Assembly (NCBI RefSeq): GCF_003696215.1
Contig: NZ_RFFG01000009.1
Span: 62,001 to 126,000, forward strand
Source of the DNA: Actinomadura harenae
Lineage (GTDB): Bacteria; Actinomycetota; Actinomycetes; Streptosporangiales; Streptosporangiaceae
DNA: 64,000 bases
Direction: 5' to 3'
Shown here: one piece after another, positions 44,214 to 53,341 of the stretch
Numbering within the stretch: position 1 is the stretch's first letter
How the letters are laid out: each line of letters opens with the position of its first letter
Program-made: the position numbers and the translations under genes
Notes under the pieces: model-generated
Database searches by the model: none
What the model was told of the DNA's origin: nothing
Seen by the model: the letters and a program-made list of their open reading frames with translations, nothing else

Positions 44214-46778
44214 TCACCCGGCGCCGAAGCAGGTCAGGCCGAGGAGCCCGGGCGAGCGCGGCAGCCCCGCCAGGGCCCTGGCAGGGCTCACTCCGGACGC
44301 CAGGCGGGCGTGCAGAGCGGCCATGAACGGCGGGGACGCGGCGTCGCGCACCGGCGCGGCGCTGGCCACGACCGTGCGGGTGCCGAGCGCCAGCAGGACG
44401 CCGACCATGCCGATCACCGCGTCGCCCGCTCCGGCGCGTCCGACGTCGCACGCGGAGAGGACGACCGTGCCGGGCGGCGCGGACAGGTCTTCCAGGTCGT
44501 GCACGGTGAGCGGGCCGTCCGCCAGGAGGAGCCGCGAGAACATGGGGTTGTCGGCCCGGAACTCACCGTGGACGGCCATGTGCACGAGTCCTGCCCCGTC
44601 CATGGCCCGCTGCACGGATTCGGCCCGCGCGCCGGGTCCTTCCAACGCGAGGGCCTTCGGGTGGATGCGGCGCAGCATGCGCGTCTCACGTCCTGCGTGA
44701 TCGAGGCCGGGCCCCGCGACGAGAACCACGCGGGAGTCGTCGTTCTCGGGGATCGTGCGCGCGCGTAGCCAGGCCGTCGCGGACGGAACCACCGTGCAGG
44801 AGCGTCCGCGCAGGGACGGAAGGATGTGCCAGGGCAGGGCGTGAAGGTTTCCCGTTGGCGCGACGACCAGTTCGGGTGCGTCGACCTCGAGCGGTGCGAT
44901 GAGCTGCTCGTCGAGCTTCCGCGCGGCCTTGGTGAGCAGATGGAGAGCGTCCGGGTTCCGCTCGTCGTCGATCAGGTCTCGTAGGGCCGCGTGGACGAAC
45001 TCGACCTCGCGAGCCACCTGCGTGTAAGAGCCAAGCTCATGCCTCTGCGGACGGCCGTTGAGAAGGGTCACCGCCCACAACGCATCGTCAATGCAGACGA
45101 ACTGAAGCAGCCCACGCTGGCCAAGGGCGCTCCCCAACTCGTGGATGCCGACGGGGCCGGTGGCCGTGCTTCGTATGGACGGCGAGAGGCTGTGTGTGCC
45201 CGCGCGTATGGACGACTCCAACTCGGCCATCCGCTCGGTCAGGGTCTGTGCCGGCTCCCCACGGGAGGTCGCGTGCGCACGAGCGCCGCTGAGCATCCGA
45301 AGCTCAGCAAGGGCAGCGGCCCGCCGCTGATCCCTAGGAGGACGCACCGCGACAGGACGGCGGGCCAACGCGCGGCGGCGTTCGTCGGCCTGCAGTAGTT
45401 CCCGGGCCGAGCGTGACAGCCGCAGAGCCAAAGCGGTGAGATCGTCCCCGACGCGCACGGCCCGAGCCCGCAGATCATGCGCGGCGAACACATCGGCATG
45501 ATCGGCCAGGACGGAGAGGCCCGACCATACGGCGGCCAGCGCGCCCCTGAGATCGCCGCGCGACTGCCGTTCCAGGGCCGTCGCATGCCAGGCGACAACG
45601 CGGAGCGCGGCCGGGCCATGCGCGCGCGTACGAGCCAAGGGCGCCAACAGGTGGGCGGCGGGGCGTCCTAACTGAAGCGCGAGGCGAGCGCCAATGATCC
45701 GCGCCTCAGCGGACGCCTCGGACCATCCGGAACGCGCCAGCCTGTCAGCGGTGGCGATGGCCGTGCTGAGCAGCACGGTCGACCGCTCGCCCGTCTCCCA
45801 ACGCGCGCGCAGGAGCAGGTGCTCGGTGAGGGGTAGCCAGCCCATGCGGTCCTGATGTGTGAAGACATCGGCGGCCTCCCCAGCCCTGATGACGGCGGCC
45901 TGGAAGTTGTGGCATGCCAGCTCCGCGTGCGCCAAGAGCAGCAGCCCGTCGGCAAGGTCACACCTGTAGCCGCGTGCCTTGGTCTCGTTCACCACTGCCT
46001 GGAGCAGCTTGCGGGCTTCACAGGGGAGCCCGGCCTGGATCAGCGTCTCAGCACGGTCGAACCTGCATTGGGCGGCCCGCTCACCGGTCAGGCCCGGCTC
46101 AGCCTTCTCATACAGGCGCAGGGCTTTCGGGATGTCTCCACGCCGGGACGCCACGAACGCCAGATTCGCGTGCGCCATCGCCGTCTGCTGCCCGAGCCGG
46201 TGCTTCTCGCTGGTCGCCTTGGCCTCCTCAAGGAGCCGCTCGGCCTCGTTCATTTGGCCGCGCAGTGCCATGGCCAGGCCGAGGTTGGTGAGCATCCCGA
46301 CCAAGGGAACGGGATCGGTGCCGCCGCGCAGCGCGGGGAGCGTGGACGCGGCGAGCGCGTCCGCATCGGTGATCCTCCCTGCGCGCGCGAGAGCACAGAC
46401 CGTGTTGGCGGCCAGCCTGTGGGCGTCCGCCCCGTGGAGGACTCCATCGGCTTCTGCCGCCTCGACCAGTGCGCGCCTGGTGTCGCCGCGTGCCGCGAGC
46501 AACCCGACAAGATTCATCCGGACCTGCGCCACGGCGTACGCGGACGGCTCCGCAAGCGCCAAGGCCTGCTCAAGGCAGGCGATGCCCTCCTCCAGGTGGC
46601 CGAGCTCCTTGGCGGCAAGGCCGGCTGCCCTGAGGGCCACCACGAGCTCAGTTGTGTTTCCTGACGCCTTCGCCTGGGCGGCTCGCTCAGCCGCTTCCCG
46701 ATAGGCCGTGGCCGGTTCGGTCGTCGCCAGTCGCAGCAAATCCTGTCCGAGGACGTCATCGAAGAGGTCCTGAGGCAT
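44214..46778 (-). CDS. TPR-CHAT caspase-like protease
   Basis: The 854-residue protein has about 450 residues of tetratricopeptide-like helical repeats (AAERAAQAKASGNTTELVVA, LGHLEEGIACLEQALALAE, ARGDTRRALVEAAEADGVL, LRGQMNEAERLLEEAKATSE) and a C-terminal CHAT domain (caspase HetF associated with TPRs). The catalytic dyad is visible: His737 in LVHMAVHGEF and Cys777 in VVLSACDVG. CHAT proteases cut specific partner proteins when their TPR sensor is engaged. GGAG precedes ATG 46778 by 5 nt. Upstream on the same strand are the small protein, ECF sigma factor and subtilase genes. Confidence 0.9.
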   Translation of the reverse strand: MPQDLFDDVLGQDLLRLATTEPATAYREAAERAAQAKASGNTTELVVALRAAGLAAKELGHLEEGIACLEQALALAEPSAYAVAQVRMNLVGLLAARGDTRRALVEAAEADGVLHGADAHRLAANTVCALARAGRITDADALAASTLPALRGGTDPVPLVGMLTNLGLAMALRGQMNEAERLLEEAKATSEKHRLGQQTAMAHANLAFVASRRGDIPKALRLYEKAEPGLTGERAAQCRFDRAETLIQAGLPCEARKLLQAVVNETKARGYRCDLADGLLLLAHAELACHNFQAAVIRAGEAADVFTHQDRMGWLPLTEHLLLRARWETGERSTVLLSTAIATADRLARSGWSEASAEARIIGARLALQLGRPAAHLLAPLARTRAHGPAALRVVAWHATALERQSRGDLRGALAAVWSGLSVLADHADVFAAHDLRARAVRVGDDLTALALRLSRSARELLQADERRRALARRPVAVRPPRDQRRAAALAELRMLSGARAHATSRGEPAQTLTERMAELESSIRAGTHSLSPSIRSTATGPVGIHELGSALGQRGLLQFVCIDDALWAVTLLNGRPQRHELGSYTQVAREVEFVHAALRDLIDDERNPDALHLLTKAARKLDEQLIAPLEVDAPELVVAPTGNLHALPWHILPSLRGRSCTVVPSATAWLRARTIPENDDSRVVLVAGPGLDHAGRETRMLRRIHPKALALEGPGARAESVQRAMDGAGLVHMAVHGEFRADNPMFSRLLLADGPLTVHDLEDLSAPPGTVVLSACDVGRAGAGDAVIGMVGVLLALGTRTVVASAAPVRDAASPPFMAALHARLASGVSPARALAGLPRSPGLLGLTCFGAG

Positions 46779-46819
46779 GCGGCTCCGTTTCGGGGCGTCG
46801 ATATGGACTTGTTGTGGGG

Positions 46820-47263
46820 TCAGAGACGGATCCAGCTCGTGACCACACAGGAGGCGTCCGGCAGGTGGAAGACCAGGCTGACCAGCCCTTCCGGGACTGC
46901 GGTCAACGCGAAGCGCCCGGTCTCGTCCGCGCGCGCGGACTGCTCGGCCGAATTGGGGTGGCGAAGCCGGACGTCCGCCACGGTCGCGGGAGCGAGCCGT
47001 CCGGTCAGGGCCAGGTCCTGTCCGGCGCCGGAGATCTCGACCTCGACCGTATGGCCCGGCGCGCTGAACCTGAGCAGCCGCATGCCGCTCGTACTGCGCG
47101 CCCCGGCCAGCTCGCGATTCTGCTCGTCCGTGAGTTCCGCCAGGTCCGCGTTCGGCTCACGCCAGCCGAGCGCGGACCGTCCGGCGGCCATCACGTCCTT
47201 CGGAACGGGATCGATCTGTTCGAAGGCGGCGCGCAGTTCGTCGAGGAACGGCTCTTCGTTCAT
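46820..47263 (-). CDS. Small protein between sigma factor and CHAT protease
   Basis: The 147-residue soluble protein has an acidic N-terminus (MNEEPFLDELRAAFEQIDPV), a middle of LAGARSTSGMRLLRFS and a C-terminal beta-sandwich resembling a transthyretin/carboxypeptidase-regulatory fold (RLAPATVADVRLRHP, ADETGRFALTAVPEGLVSLV). ATG 47263 overlaps the sigma-factor stop (ATGA), so it may control the sigma factor or be cleaved by the CHAT protease. No zinc or membrane anti-sigma motif is seen. Confidence 0.78.
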   Translation of the reverse strand: MNEEPFLDELRAAFEQIDPVPKDVMAAGRSALGWREPNADLAELTDEQNRELAGARSTSGMRLLRFSAPGHTVEVEISGAGQDLALTGRLAPATVADVRLRHPNSAEQSARADETGRFALTAVPEGLVSLVFHLPDASCVVTSWIRL

Positions 47264-48063
47264 GTCGCGAGCCTCCGGCGCAGTTGAGCGAGACAGCGAG
47301 TGCGAGCAGATCCGATGCTCCCGACCGGGATGTCCAGGGCCGCGGCCAACTCGCTGTAGCTGTGGGCGAGCGCGAGCATCCGCAGGAGGTTCTGACAACG
47401 GCGCGGCAACGTCCGCAGCGCTTCGCCGACCCGTCCGATCTGCTCGCGCGCGAGCGCGGTGTCCTCCGTCCCGGAAACGAACCGGTAAGCGCCTGACACG
47501 CCATTTCTCGTGATGGGACGGGGGACGTCGGTGAAGCACAACGGATCCGCCGGAGCCTCACGTCCACGCCGCCCTGCCAACAGCACCGCCTCGCGGCGCG
47601 CGGTGACGGCCAGCCATTGGGGAACGGCCTGCGGATCGCGGACGACGTCGATCCGCTCGACCAGCCTCAACCACGTCGTCTGGACGACGTCCCCGCAGTC
47701 GGCATCGTCGAGCCCGCACGAACGCGCGATCGCCCAGAGCAGCGGCGCATGCCGATCCACCAGCAGCCCCCAGGCCGCACTGTCACCGAGTCGCGCGCGC
47801 ACGACCAGCTCACCCGATTCGACGTCCGCCACATCAGAGCCAGGCGAAACACGGGCACCGCCGCGCGGCACGTCCCCCGCTCCCTCCACACGCGGCCGCG
47901 CCACCGTCCCCGGCTCCTCCGTACGCGGCTGCGGCACGTGCCCCGCCTCCTCCGCGCGTGGGCGCGGCACCACTCCCTTCTCCGGCTCGCCTGCCATCAC
48001 TCCAGGAAGAACCCGTCCTCTGCCCGTCCTTCCGGACGGCGCAGGACGTTCATTCAGGGCCAC
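47260..48063 (-). CDS. ECF-type RNA polymerase sigma factor
   Basis: The 267-residue protein has sigma region 2 (ELVVRARLGDSAAWGLLVDR, LLWAIARSCGLDDADCGDVV, QTTWLRLVERIDVVRDPQAV, PQWLAVTARREAVLLAGRR) and region 4 (GEALRTLPRRCQNLLRMLAL, SYSELAAALDIPVGSIGSAR). The N-terminus is extended by about 70 residues with three degenerate 12-residue repeats (PRPRAEEAGHV, PQPRTEEPGTV, ARPRVEGAGDV). Start GTG 48063 follows GGAGGA by 6 nt. TAATGT at about 48098-48103 is a possible -10. It probably drives a stress regulon including its own operon. Confidence 0.88.
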   Translation of the reverse strand: MALNERPAPSGRTGRGRVLPGVMAGEPEKGVVPRPRAEEAGHVPQPRTEEPGTVARPRVEGAGDVPRGGARVSPGSDVADVESGELVVRARLGDSAAWGLLVDRHAPLLWAIARSCGLDDADCGDVVQTTWLRLVERIDVVRDPQAVPQWLAVTARREAVLLAGRRGREAPADPLCFTDVPRPITRNGVSGAYRFVSGTEDTALAREQIGRVGEALRTLPRRCQNLLRMLALAHSYSELAAALDIPVGSIGSARTRCLAQLRRRLAT

Positions 48064-48167
48064 CCGCACTCCTCCAAGAGCCCTCGCTGAGCGCCGACAT
48101 TAGGGCCGGGGGGCGGCACGCAGAGTGCACAAGGTGTCACGGTTACCGCATCGCCATCGCGCCGTGC

Positions 48168-49337
48168 TCAAGCCCTGATGATTACCCCGAGGTCCGGCCG
48201 GGTAGGGGACGCCGCCGGATCGAGGACGCGGTCGGCGGCCGCCACGGCGGGCAGGTCCTCGGCCGCCGCCATCGCCGCGATACGTCCCGCCACGGCGGGC
48301 GCCGCGAACGACGTCCCGCTCCATGTCGCATAGCCGTCGAACCGATCGGGGTCGATTCCGTTGACCCGCCCACGCGGCCCGTCGAACCGGACGAAGCAGC
48401 TCGCCACGTCCACGCCCGGCGTACTGGCGTCCACCCACCAGCCGTAGTTGGAGAACCAGGCCCGGTCCTCCGCGCGCGCGTCGAGCGCCGCCACACCGAT
48501 CACCGACTTGAGCGCGGCGGGCCAGAACGGCCTGTCGCCCGCCGCGTTCCCCGCGCACGCGACGACGACCGTCTGCCTGCCCAGCATGGCCAGCGCCCGC
48601 GACAGCACCGGAGACGGCCGGTCGTCGAAGGTGTGGCAGCCGAGCGACAGGTTGACCACGTCCGCGCGGCCCCACTCCGACAGCCAGTACAGGGCGCGGA
48701 TCACGTCCAGCTCGTCTCCGACGCCGTCGCCGCCGATGACCCGCCGGGCCCGGACCCGGGCGGACGGCGCGTGCCGCAGGACGACCCCCGCGACGAACGT
48801 GCCATGGCCGGCCTGCGCGTCCAGCTCGAAGTCCAGATCGGCGTCCAGGACCTCCGCGACCTCGGCCCGCTGCTCGGCGAACCACTCCGTACCCTCGTAC
48901 CAGGGATGCGGATCCAGGCCCGTGTCCAGGATCGCGACCGTCACCTCACGCCGAACCGCGGACGCCTCGGGCATCGGCACGGTCGCCGTCGCACGGGGCA
49001 GATCGGCCGGCCCGCTCCACCACAGGGGCTGCCCGTGAACGAGATGGTTGGGGGAGACGCTCAGCTTGCGATGCCGCCCGTCGCCGGAGAGCTGGGCGGC
49101 CAGTTCGCAGACGTCCACCTTCGCGGGCGCGCGTAGCCGCAGGCGCGTGACGCCATGCTCGTCCTGGCGGGAGTCGTACCAGCGCCGAACCAGATCCTCG
49201 GCCGCCGCCGCGTCCTCCCCGGCCACGAGCACCTGGTCCCGCCGCACCAGCGCGGGACGCCCCGCGACCGGCTCGACCACCACGGCGTCCCGATGGCGGG
49301 CGAGCAGCCGCTCCAGCCGGGCCTGCTGATCGAACAT
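48168..49337 (-). CDS. Cytoplasmic S8 (subtilisin-like) serine protease
   Basis: The 389-residue protein has the full subtilase triad: Asp138 in TVAILDTGLDPH, His178 in AQAGHGTFVAGVV, Ser343 in WSGTSFAAPAVAG, and oxyanion Asn in CAGNAAGDRP. There is no signal peptide and the N-terminal 125 residues (FDQQARLERLLARHRDAVVV) may be an inhibitory or substrate-binding domain. It is the first gene of the subtilase, sigma factor, small protein, CHAT run; 104 bp separate it from the sigma gene. An intracellular processing role is inferred. Confidence 0.9.
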   Translation of the reverse strand: MFDQQARLERLLARHRDAVVVEPVAGRPALVRRDQVLVAGEDAAAAEDLVRRWYDSRQDEHGVTRLRLRAPAKVDVCELAAQLSGDGRHRKLSVSPNHLVHGQPLWWSGPADLPRATATVPMPEASAVRREVTVAILDTGLDPHPWYEGTEWFAEQRAEVAEVLDADLDFELDAQAGHGTFVAGVVLRHAPSARVRARRVIGGDGVGDELDVIRALYWLSEWGRADVVNLSLGCHTFDDRPSPVLSRALAMLGRQTVVVACAGNAAGDRPFWPAALKSVIGVAALDARAEDRAWFSNYGWWVDASTPGVDVASCFVRFDGPRGRVNGIDPDRFDGYATWSGTSFAAPAVAGRIAAMAAAEDLPAVAAADRVLDPAASPTRPDLGVIIRA

Positions 49338-49654
49338 CCACCCTCACTTCCGTCGACACGATCAATCCCCGCGCTCATCGTGCCCGATCGATAGCTCTGG
49401 GTAGTCATTGTTCAAGTTATCCACAAGCGCGCCCCGAGATGGCGAAGCCGGGGTCGCGAATGCCTTACTGGAGACATGAACGAGATGCCCCAGCCGCTCC
49501 ACCAGCGCATTTCAGGCGATTCGGCCGCATGGTCGAGGTCCTCGGCTGCCCTCTGCCTCAGACCGCTCCGATGCCGCGAACGGTCCCCGTCCCCGCCGAT
49601 CACCCCTCGCCCCGCTCAGGGCTCAGGCGTTGCATCCCCTCAAGGAGAGCCCTG

Positions 49655-51445
49655 ATGGGGTCGTCCGTCTGGCCCACCCGGGCGCTCGCCCTCGTCACCG
49701 GCGCCTTCCCCATCCTCGCCTTCCCCAGGGCCGACCTGGGGTGGCTGGCCTGGACGGCCCTCGTCCCGGGCATGCTGCTCCTGGCGAGAACCGGTACGGC
49801 CCGTGAGGCCGCCATCCGAGGCTGGGCCTTCGGCGGGGGCTACCTCCTGGCCGCCCTCTACTGGACGCTGCCCTACATCGGCCCGGCCCTGCCCCTGATC
49901 GCTTTGGTCTTCGGCGCCCTGTGGGCCCCGTGGGGGATGGCGGTCCGGGCCCTCGTTCCGCGACACCCCGTGTACGCCCTCCTCGTCCTGCCCAGCGGAT
50001 GGCTGACCATCGAGCTCGTCCGCTCCCGCCCGTCCCTCGGCGGCCCCTGGGCCGTCTACGGCGCCACCCAATGGCACCACCCGACCGAACTCGCCCTGGC
50101 CGCACTCGGAGGCATCTGGCTCATCTCGTTCGCCCTGGTGGCGGCCAACACGACCCTGACCCTCGCCCTGACCACCCTCCTGAGCCCCGCCCCCCGCCCC
50201 ACGCCCCGACCCGCTCCCGTCAACGGCACCCCGGTCGAACCGAACTCGGTCACCCCCTCACACATCCACGTCCCACCGCCCTCCGCCACCGCGTCGAAGC
50301 ACCCCAACGCGCCGCCTCAAGCCACGCACGCGGAAGAACCGGACCCCGTCGCCAACGCCGCAGCGAAAGAGGCCACCGCACCCGCAGACGGTGGGAACGG
50401 TGACGTCGCGGGCCGCAGAGCCGGCCCATGGTGGAGATCAGGCGGCGGTCGGCGAGGGTTCGTGGCCGGGATGGTCACGTTGGCCTTGGCGATCACCGGG
50501 ATCGGGCCGCTGGTCTTCGCGATGCGCCGGGAACCCGGCGTGGCGCGGACGATACGGGTGAACCTCGTCCAGCCCGGAGTCGAGGAGGGCGCCGAGCTGC
50601 GGCTTGGCGCGGCGTTCCAGATGACCAGGGCCGCTCCGCCGGCCGACCTCACCGTGTGGGGCGAGAGCAGCGTCGGCGTGGACCTGGCCCGTGACCCACG
50701 GCTCGTCCGGCGGCTGCGAGAGCTCGCCGCCGCACGCGGTCCCCTCCTCGTCAACGAGGACGCGACGGACGCGCGCGGGCGTGTCAGCAAATCCGCGATC
50801 CTCGTGGAACGTGACGGGATCCGAGGCCGGTACGTCAAGACACGGCTCGTGCCGTTCGGTGAGTACATCCCCTTCCGGCCCGTGCTCGGCTGGCTCAGCA
50901 CCGTCAGCAAGGCCGCCGGGCAGGACCGTCTCAAGGGCACAGGGCCGATCCTCATGACGGCGGGCGGCACGACCTTCGGGCCGCTGATCTGCTTCGAGTC
51001 CGCCTTCCCGGACCTCGCCCGCACGCTCACCCGCCGCGGCGCGGAGCTGATCGTCTACCAGTCGGCGACGTCCAGCTTCCAGGACACGTGGGCGCCCGCG
51101 CAGCACGCGTCGCTCGCCGCCGTCCGGGCCGCGGAGACCGGGAGGCCCACCGTCCAGGCGGCGCTGACGGGAGTGACGGCCGCGTTCGACGCGCGCGGGC
51201 GGCGGATCGCCTGGTTCGAGACCGACCGGTACGGCGCCGTCACCGTGACGCTGAAGCTCCCGCCGGTGACGAGCCGGACACCCTACGACCGCGTCGGCGA
51301 CGTCGTCCCGCTCGTCTGTCTGGCCGTCACCGCGGGAGCGGTCGCCGCTGCGGTAGGGAAGCGTCGTGGGGAGGTGGGAGGGGGTGGCGTGACCAGACGA
51401 CGGCGGCGCAAATCGCCATCCGCACCGGATCGGGGCCGCACTTGA
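49655..51445 (+). CDS. lnt: Apolipoprotein N-acyltransferase
   Basis: The 596-residue membrane protein has five or six N-terminal segments, then a nitrilase-like domain with the Lnt triad: Glu in TVWGESSVGVD, Lys in YVKTRLVPFGEYIPFRP, Cys in PLICFESAFPDLAR, and a last membrane segment (DVVPLVCLAVTAGAVAAAVG). It adds the third fatty acyl chain to lipoproteins such as MetQ. An insert of about 80 Pro/Ala/Thr-rich residues (roughly 185-265) lies between the membrane half and the catalytic domain, where most relatives have a short loop. AAGGAG is 8 nt before ATG 49655. Confidence 0.92.
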   Translation: MGSSVWPTRALALVTGAFPILAFPRADLGWLAWTALVPGMLLLARTGTAREAAIRGWAFGGGYLLAALYWTLPYIGPALPLIALVFGALWAPWGMAVRALVPRHPVYALLVLPSGWLTIELVRSRPSLGGPWAVYGATQWHHPTELALAALGGIWLISFALVAANTTLTLALTTLLSPAPRPTPRPAPVNGTPVEPNSVTPSHIHVPPPSATASKHPNAPPQATHAEEPDPVANAAAKEATAPADGGNGDVAGRRAGPWWRSGGGRRGFVAGMVTLALAITGIGPLVFAMRREPGVARTIRVNLVQPGVEEGAELRLGAAFQMTRAAPPADLTVWGESSVGVDLARDPRLVRRLRELAAARGPLLVNEDATDARGRVSKSAILVERDGIRGRYVKTRLVPFGEYIPFRPVLGWLSTVSKAAGQDRLKGTGPILMTAGGTTFGPLICFESAFPDLARTLTRRGAELIVYQSATSSFQDTWAPAQHASLAAVRAAETGRPTVQAALTGVTAAFDARGRRIAWFETDRYGAVTVTLKLPPVTSRTPYDRVGDVVPLVCLAVTAGAVAAAVGKRRGEVGGGGVTRRRRRKSPSAPDRGRT

Positions 51446-51690
51446 GGTTGGCTTGGAGAGGACCGTCGCCGGGTGATGACGGCGACGACGCTGTGGGACG
51501 GGAGTCGCGTTGGGTAGCTGTGAGGCGCACGAAAGTGACGGGATCACCGATGGTCAAGTGACTGACAAACAATGGTCGCGTGGTGGTGCGTCCAGGTGTC
51601 CATGATGCAGAATGAGGGACGCGGAATCCGTCTCAGGAGCGTACGAGGCCGTAGGGGAAGACGAGCCTCGGTACAGATCCAGGAGGTCCG

Positions 51691-52185
51691 GTGACCGCAC
51701 GTGGCGTTTTCTACGTCCACTCCGCGCCACCTGCGCTGAGCCCGCACATCGAGTGGGCCGCCGCAGGTGTTGTCGGCGTACCCGTTTCACTCGAGTGGGC
51801 CGACCAGCCCGCCGCGCCGGGCACGCTCCGTGCCGAGCTCCATTGGGAGGGCAGGCCCGGCACCGCCGCAGGGATCACGTCCGCCCTGCGGAACTGGAAG
51901 CTGCTGCGCTTCGAGGTGACCGAAGACCCGACCCCGGGCTGCGACGGCGTGCGCTACAGCTTCACCCCGTCCCTCGGCGTCTTCACGGGCATCATCGGCG
52001 CCAACGGCGACATCATGGTCCCCGAGGACCGGCTGCGCACCGTCATGGCCAACGCCGCCGTCGGCAAGACCACCCTCGAGCACGAACTCGACCGTCTCCT
52101 CGGCACCCCGTGGGACAACGAGCTCGAGCCCTTCCGCCGCGCCGGCGACGGAGCCCCCGTCCGATGGCTCCACGCCGCCGTCTGA
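51691..52185 (+). CDS. DUF3145-family protein
   Basis: The 164-residue protein is the actinobacterial DUF3145: TARGVFYVHSAPPALSPHIE, WAAAGVVGVPVSLEWADQPA, SALRNWKLLRFEVTEDPTPG, RYSFTPSLGVFTGIIGANGD, MANAAVGKTTLEHELDRLLG and PWDNELEPFRRAGDGAPVRW. Function unknown. Its usual place near fabF in actinomycetes, repeated here, hints at a link to lipid metabolism. AGGAGGT precedes GTG 51691 by 5 nt. Confidence 0.93.
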   Translation: MTARGVFYVHSAPPALSPHIEWAAAGVVGVPVSLEWADQPAAPGTLRAELHWEGRPGTAAGITSALRNWKLLRFEVTEDPTPGCDGVRYSFTPSLGVFTGIIGANGDIMVPEDRLRTVMANAAVGKTTLEHELDRLLGTPWDNELEPFRRAGDGAPVRWLHAAV

Positions 52186-52704
52186 CACGACCGGCCACAA
52201 CCGAACCCGAGCACCCCGCCCCGCCCGCAAACGCCACCGCGTCCCGCGGCCATCCCCTCATGCCCCGCTCCCCCATCAGCTCCCAAGCCCCGGTCCCAAG
52301 CCCGAGATCAAGGTCAAGGTCAAGGTCCGAGCTCAGCCGACTACTGCGGTGGCGGGCGACTCGAGCCGCTGTTCCGCCCGCGCGGCAGCCTTTCGAGCTT
52401 CGGCGGGTACGGCCGGCATCGTCGGGACGAACAGGTCAGACGCTGCCGAGCCGTCCGGAACCCGCAGTCGTTCATCTTCGGCGCCGCGCGGCCCTCTCAC
52501 GGTGAGCGCCCCCGCCGGACCGACCAGGCGGCCGGGGAGGTCGTGGCGAGCCTTCTCTGATCTGTGGTCCTTGGCGGCGTGGTGAACGCGATGTGCGGCC
52601 GCGGGGGACACGCGGGTTGTTGTTCGCGGTGCTTCGGTGAGGTTGTCGGACGTGTTTGGGAGGGTTGCTGCGGAGGACTGGTCGCGGAAGGGCTGGAGGA
52701 GTCG
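52186..52704. other. Intergenic stretch without a supported gene
   Basis: No convincing gene lies in these 519 bases. A short hexamer run (TCAAGG three times, about 52308-52325) is visible. A leftward frame ending at 52333 reads like protein for about 50 residues (RVPDGSAASDLFVPTMPAVP) but has no start or ribosome site; it may be a gene remnant. Confidence 0.6.
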
Positions 52705-53055
52705 ATGTCTGTTCGCCGGGTCGTGCCGAACCTTCACACGGAGAGCGTGGAGGCGAGCCGGGAGTTCTACGGGCTGTTGGGGCTCGAAGAGGTGATGAAC
52801 CTCGGGTGGATCATGACCGTTGCCTCGCCGTCCGTCCCGACCGCGCAGGTCAGCCTCTATACGGGTGACGACGGGACCGCGCCCGTCCCGCCCGATGTGA
52901 GTGTCGAGGTGGACGACGTGGACGCGGTCTACGCGGCGGTGCGGGGGAGCGGCGCCGAGATCGTGCATCCGCTGCAGGACGAGGAGTGGGGCGTCCGGAG
53001 GTTCTTCGTCCGGGACCCCGACGGCCGCGTGATCAACGTGCTCTCTCACCGCTGA
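52705..53055 (+). CDS. VOC (glyoxalase/bleomycin-resistance) family protein
   Basis: The 116-residue protein is one vicinal-oxygen-chelate module of two beta-alpha-beta-beta-beta units: VVPNLHTESVEASREFYGLL, MTVASPSVPTAQVSLYTG, SVEVDDVDAVYAAVRGSGAE and VRRFFVRDPDGRVINVLSH, the last with the usual 'F.DPdG..i.i'. Members bind a metal and open rings, isomerise or sequester drugs; no substrate can be named. GGAGGAG stands 3 nt before ATG 52705. Confidence 0.9.
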   Translation: MSVRRVVPNLHTESVEASREFYGLLGLEEVMNLGWIMTVASPSVPTAQVSLYTGDDGTAPVPPDVSVEVDDVDAVYAAVRGSGAEIVHPLQDEEWGVRRFFVRDPDGRVINVLSHR

Positions 53056-53261
53056 GCCCCGGCAGGTCGGCGGCCCAGGCCACCTGTCCTGCAAGCGCCG
53101 GTGATCGGGTGCTGTCGTCACCCGCATGCACGCTCATGCGCCCCCGCTCTACCCACGCACGTGTCCCCGCGCATCGGCCCTCCGCGCGCTCCCCGCATGT
53201 ACTCGTGGATGCTTCCTCGTACGCGGGTCCTGCGTGCGCGGATTTTGGAGGCGTTGGGTGC

Positions 53262-53283
53262 GGGGCGGGTGGGGTGGGGTGGG
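53262..53283 (+). other. G-quadruplex-forming sequence
   Basis: Five G-tracts of 3-4 (GGGGCGGGTGGGG, then TGGGGTGGG) are separated by single bases on the + strand. It lies 59 bases beyond the fabF stop on the strand opposite fabF mRNA. It could slow polymerases or replication. Confidence 0.6.
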
Positions 53284-53341
53284 AAGGCGTCGGCCCGGCT
53301 CGTCGGGTGGACGGGCCGGGCCGGTGGTGCGGGTGCGAGGC

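Noticed and set aside
52333..52590. A leftward frame with about 50 protein-like residues.
   Set aside because: No start codon with a ribosome site or promoter, the upstream part is arginine-rich nonsense, and no family is recognisable.
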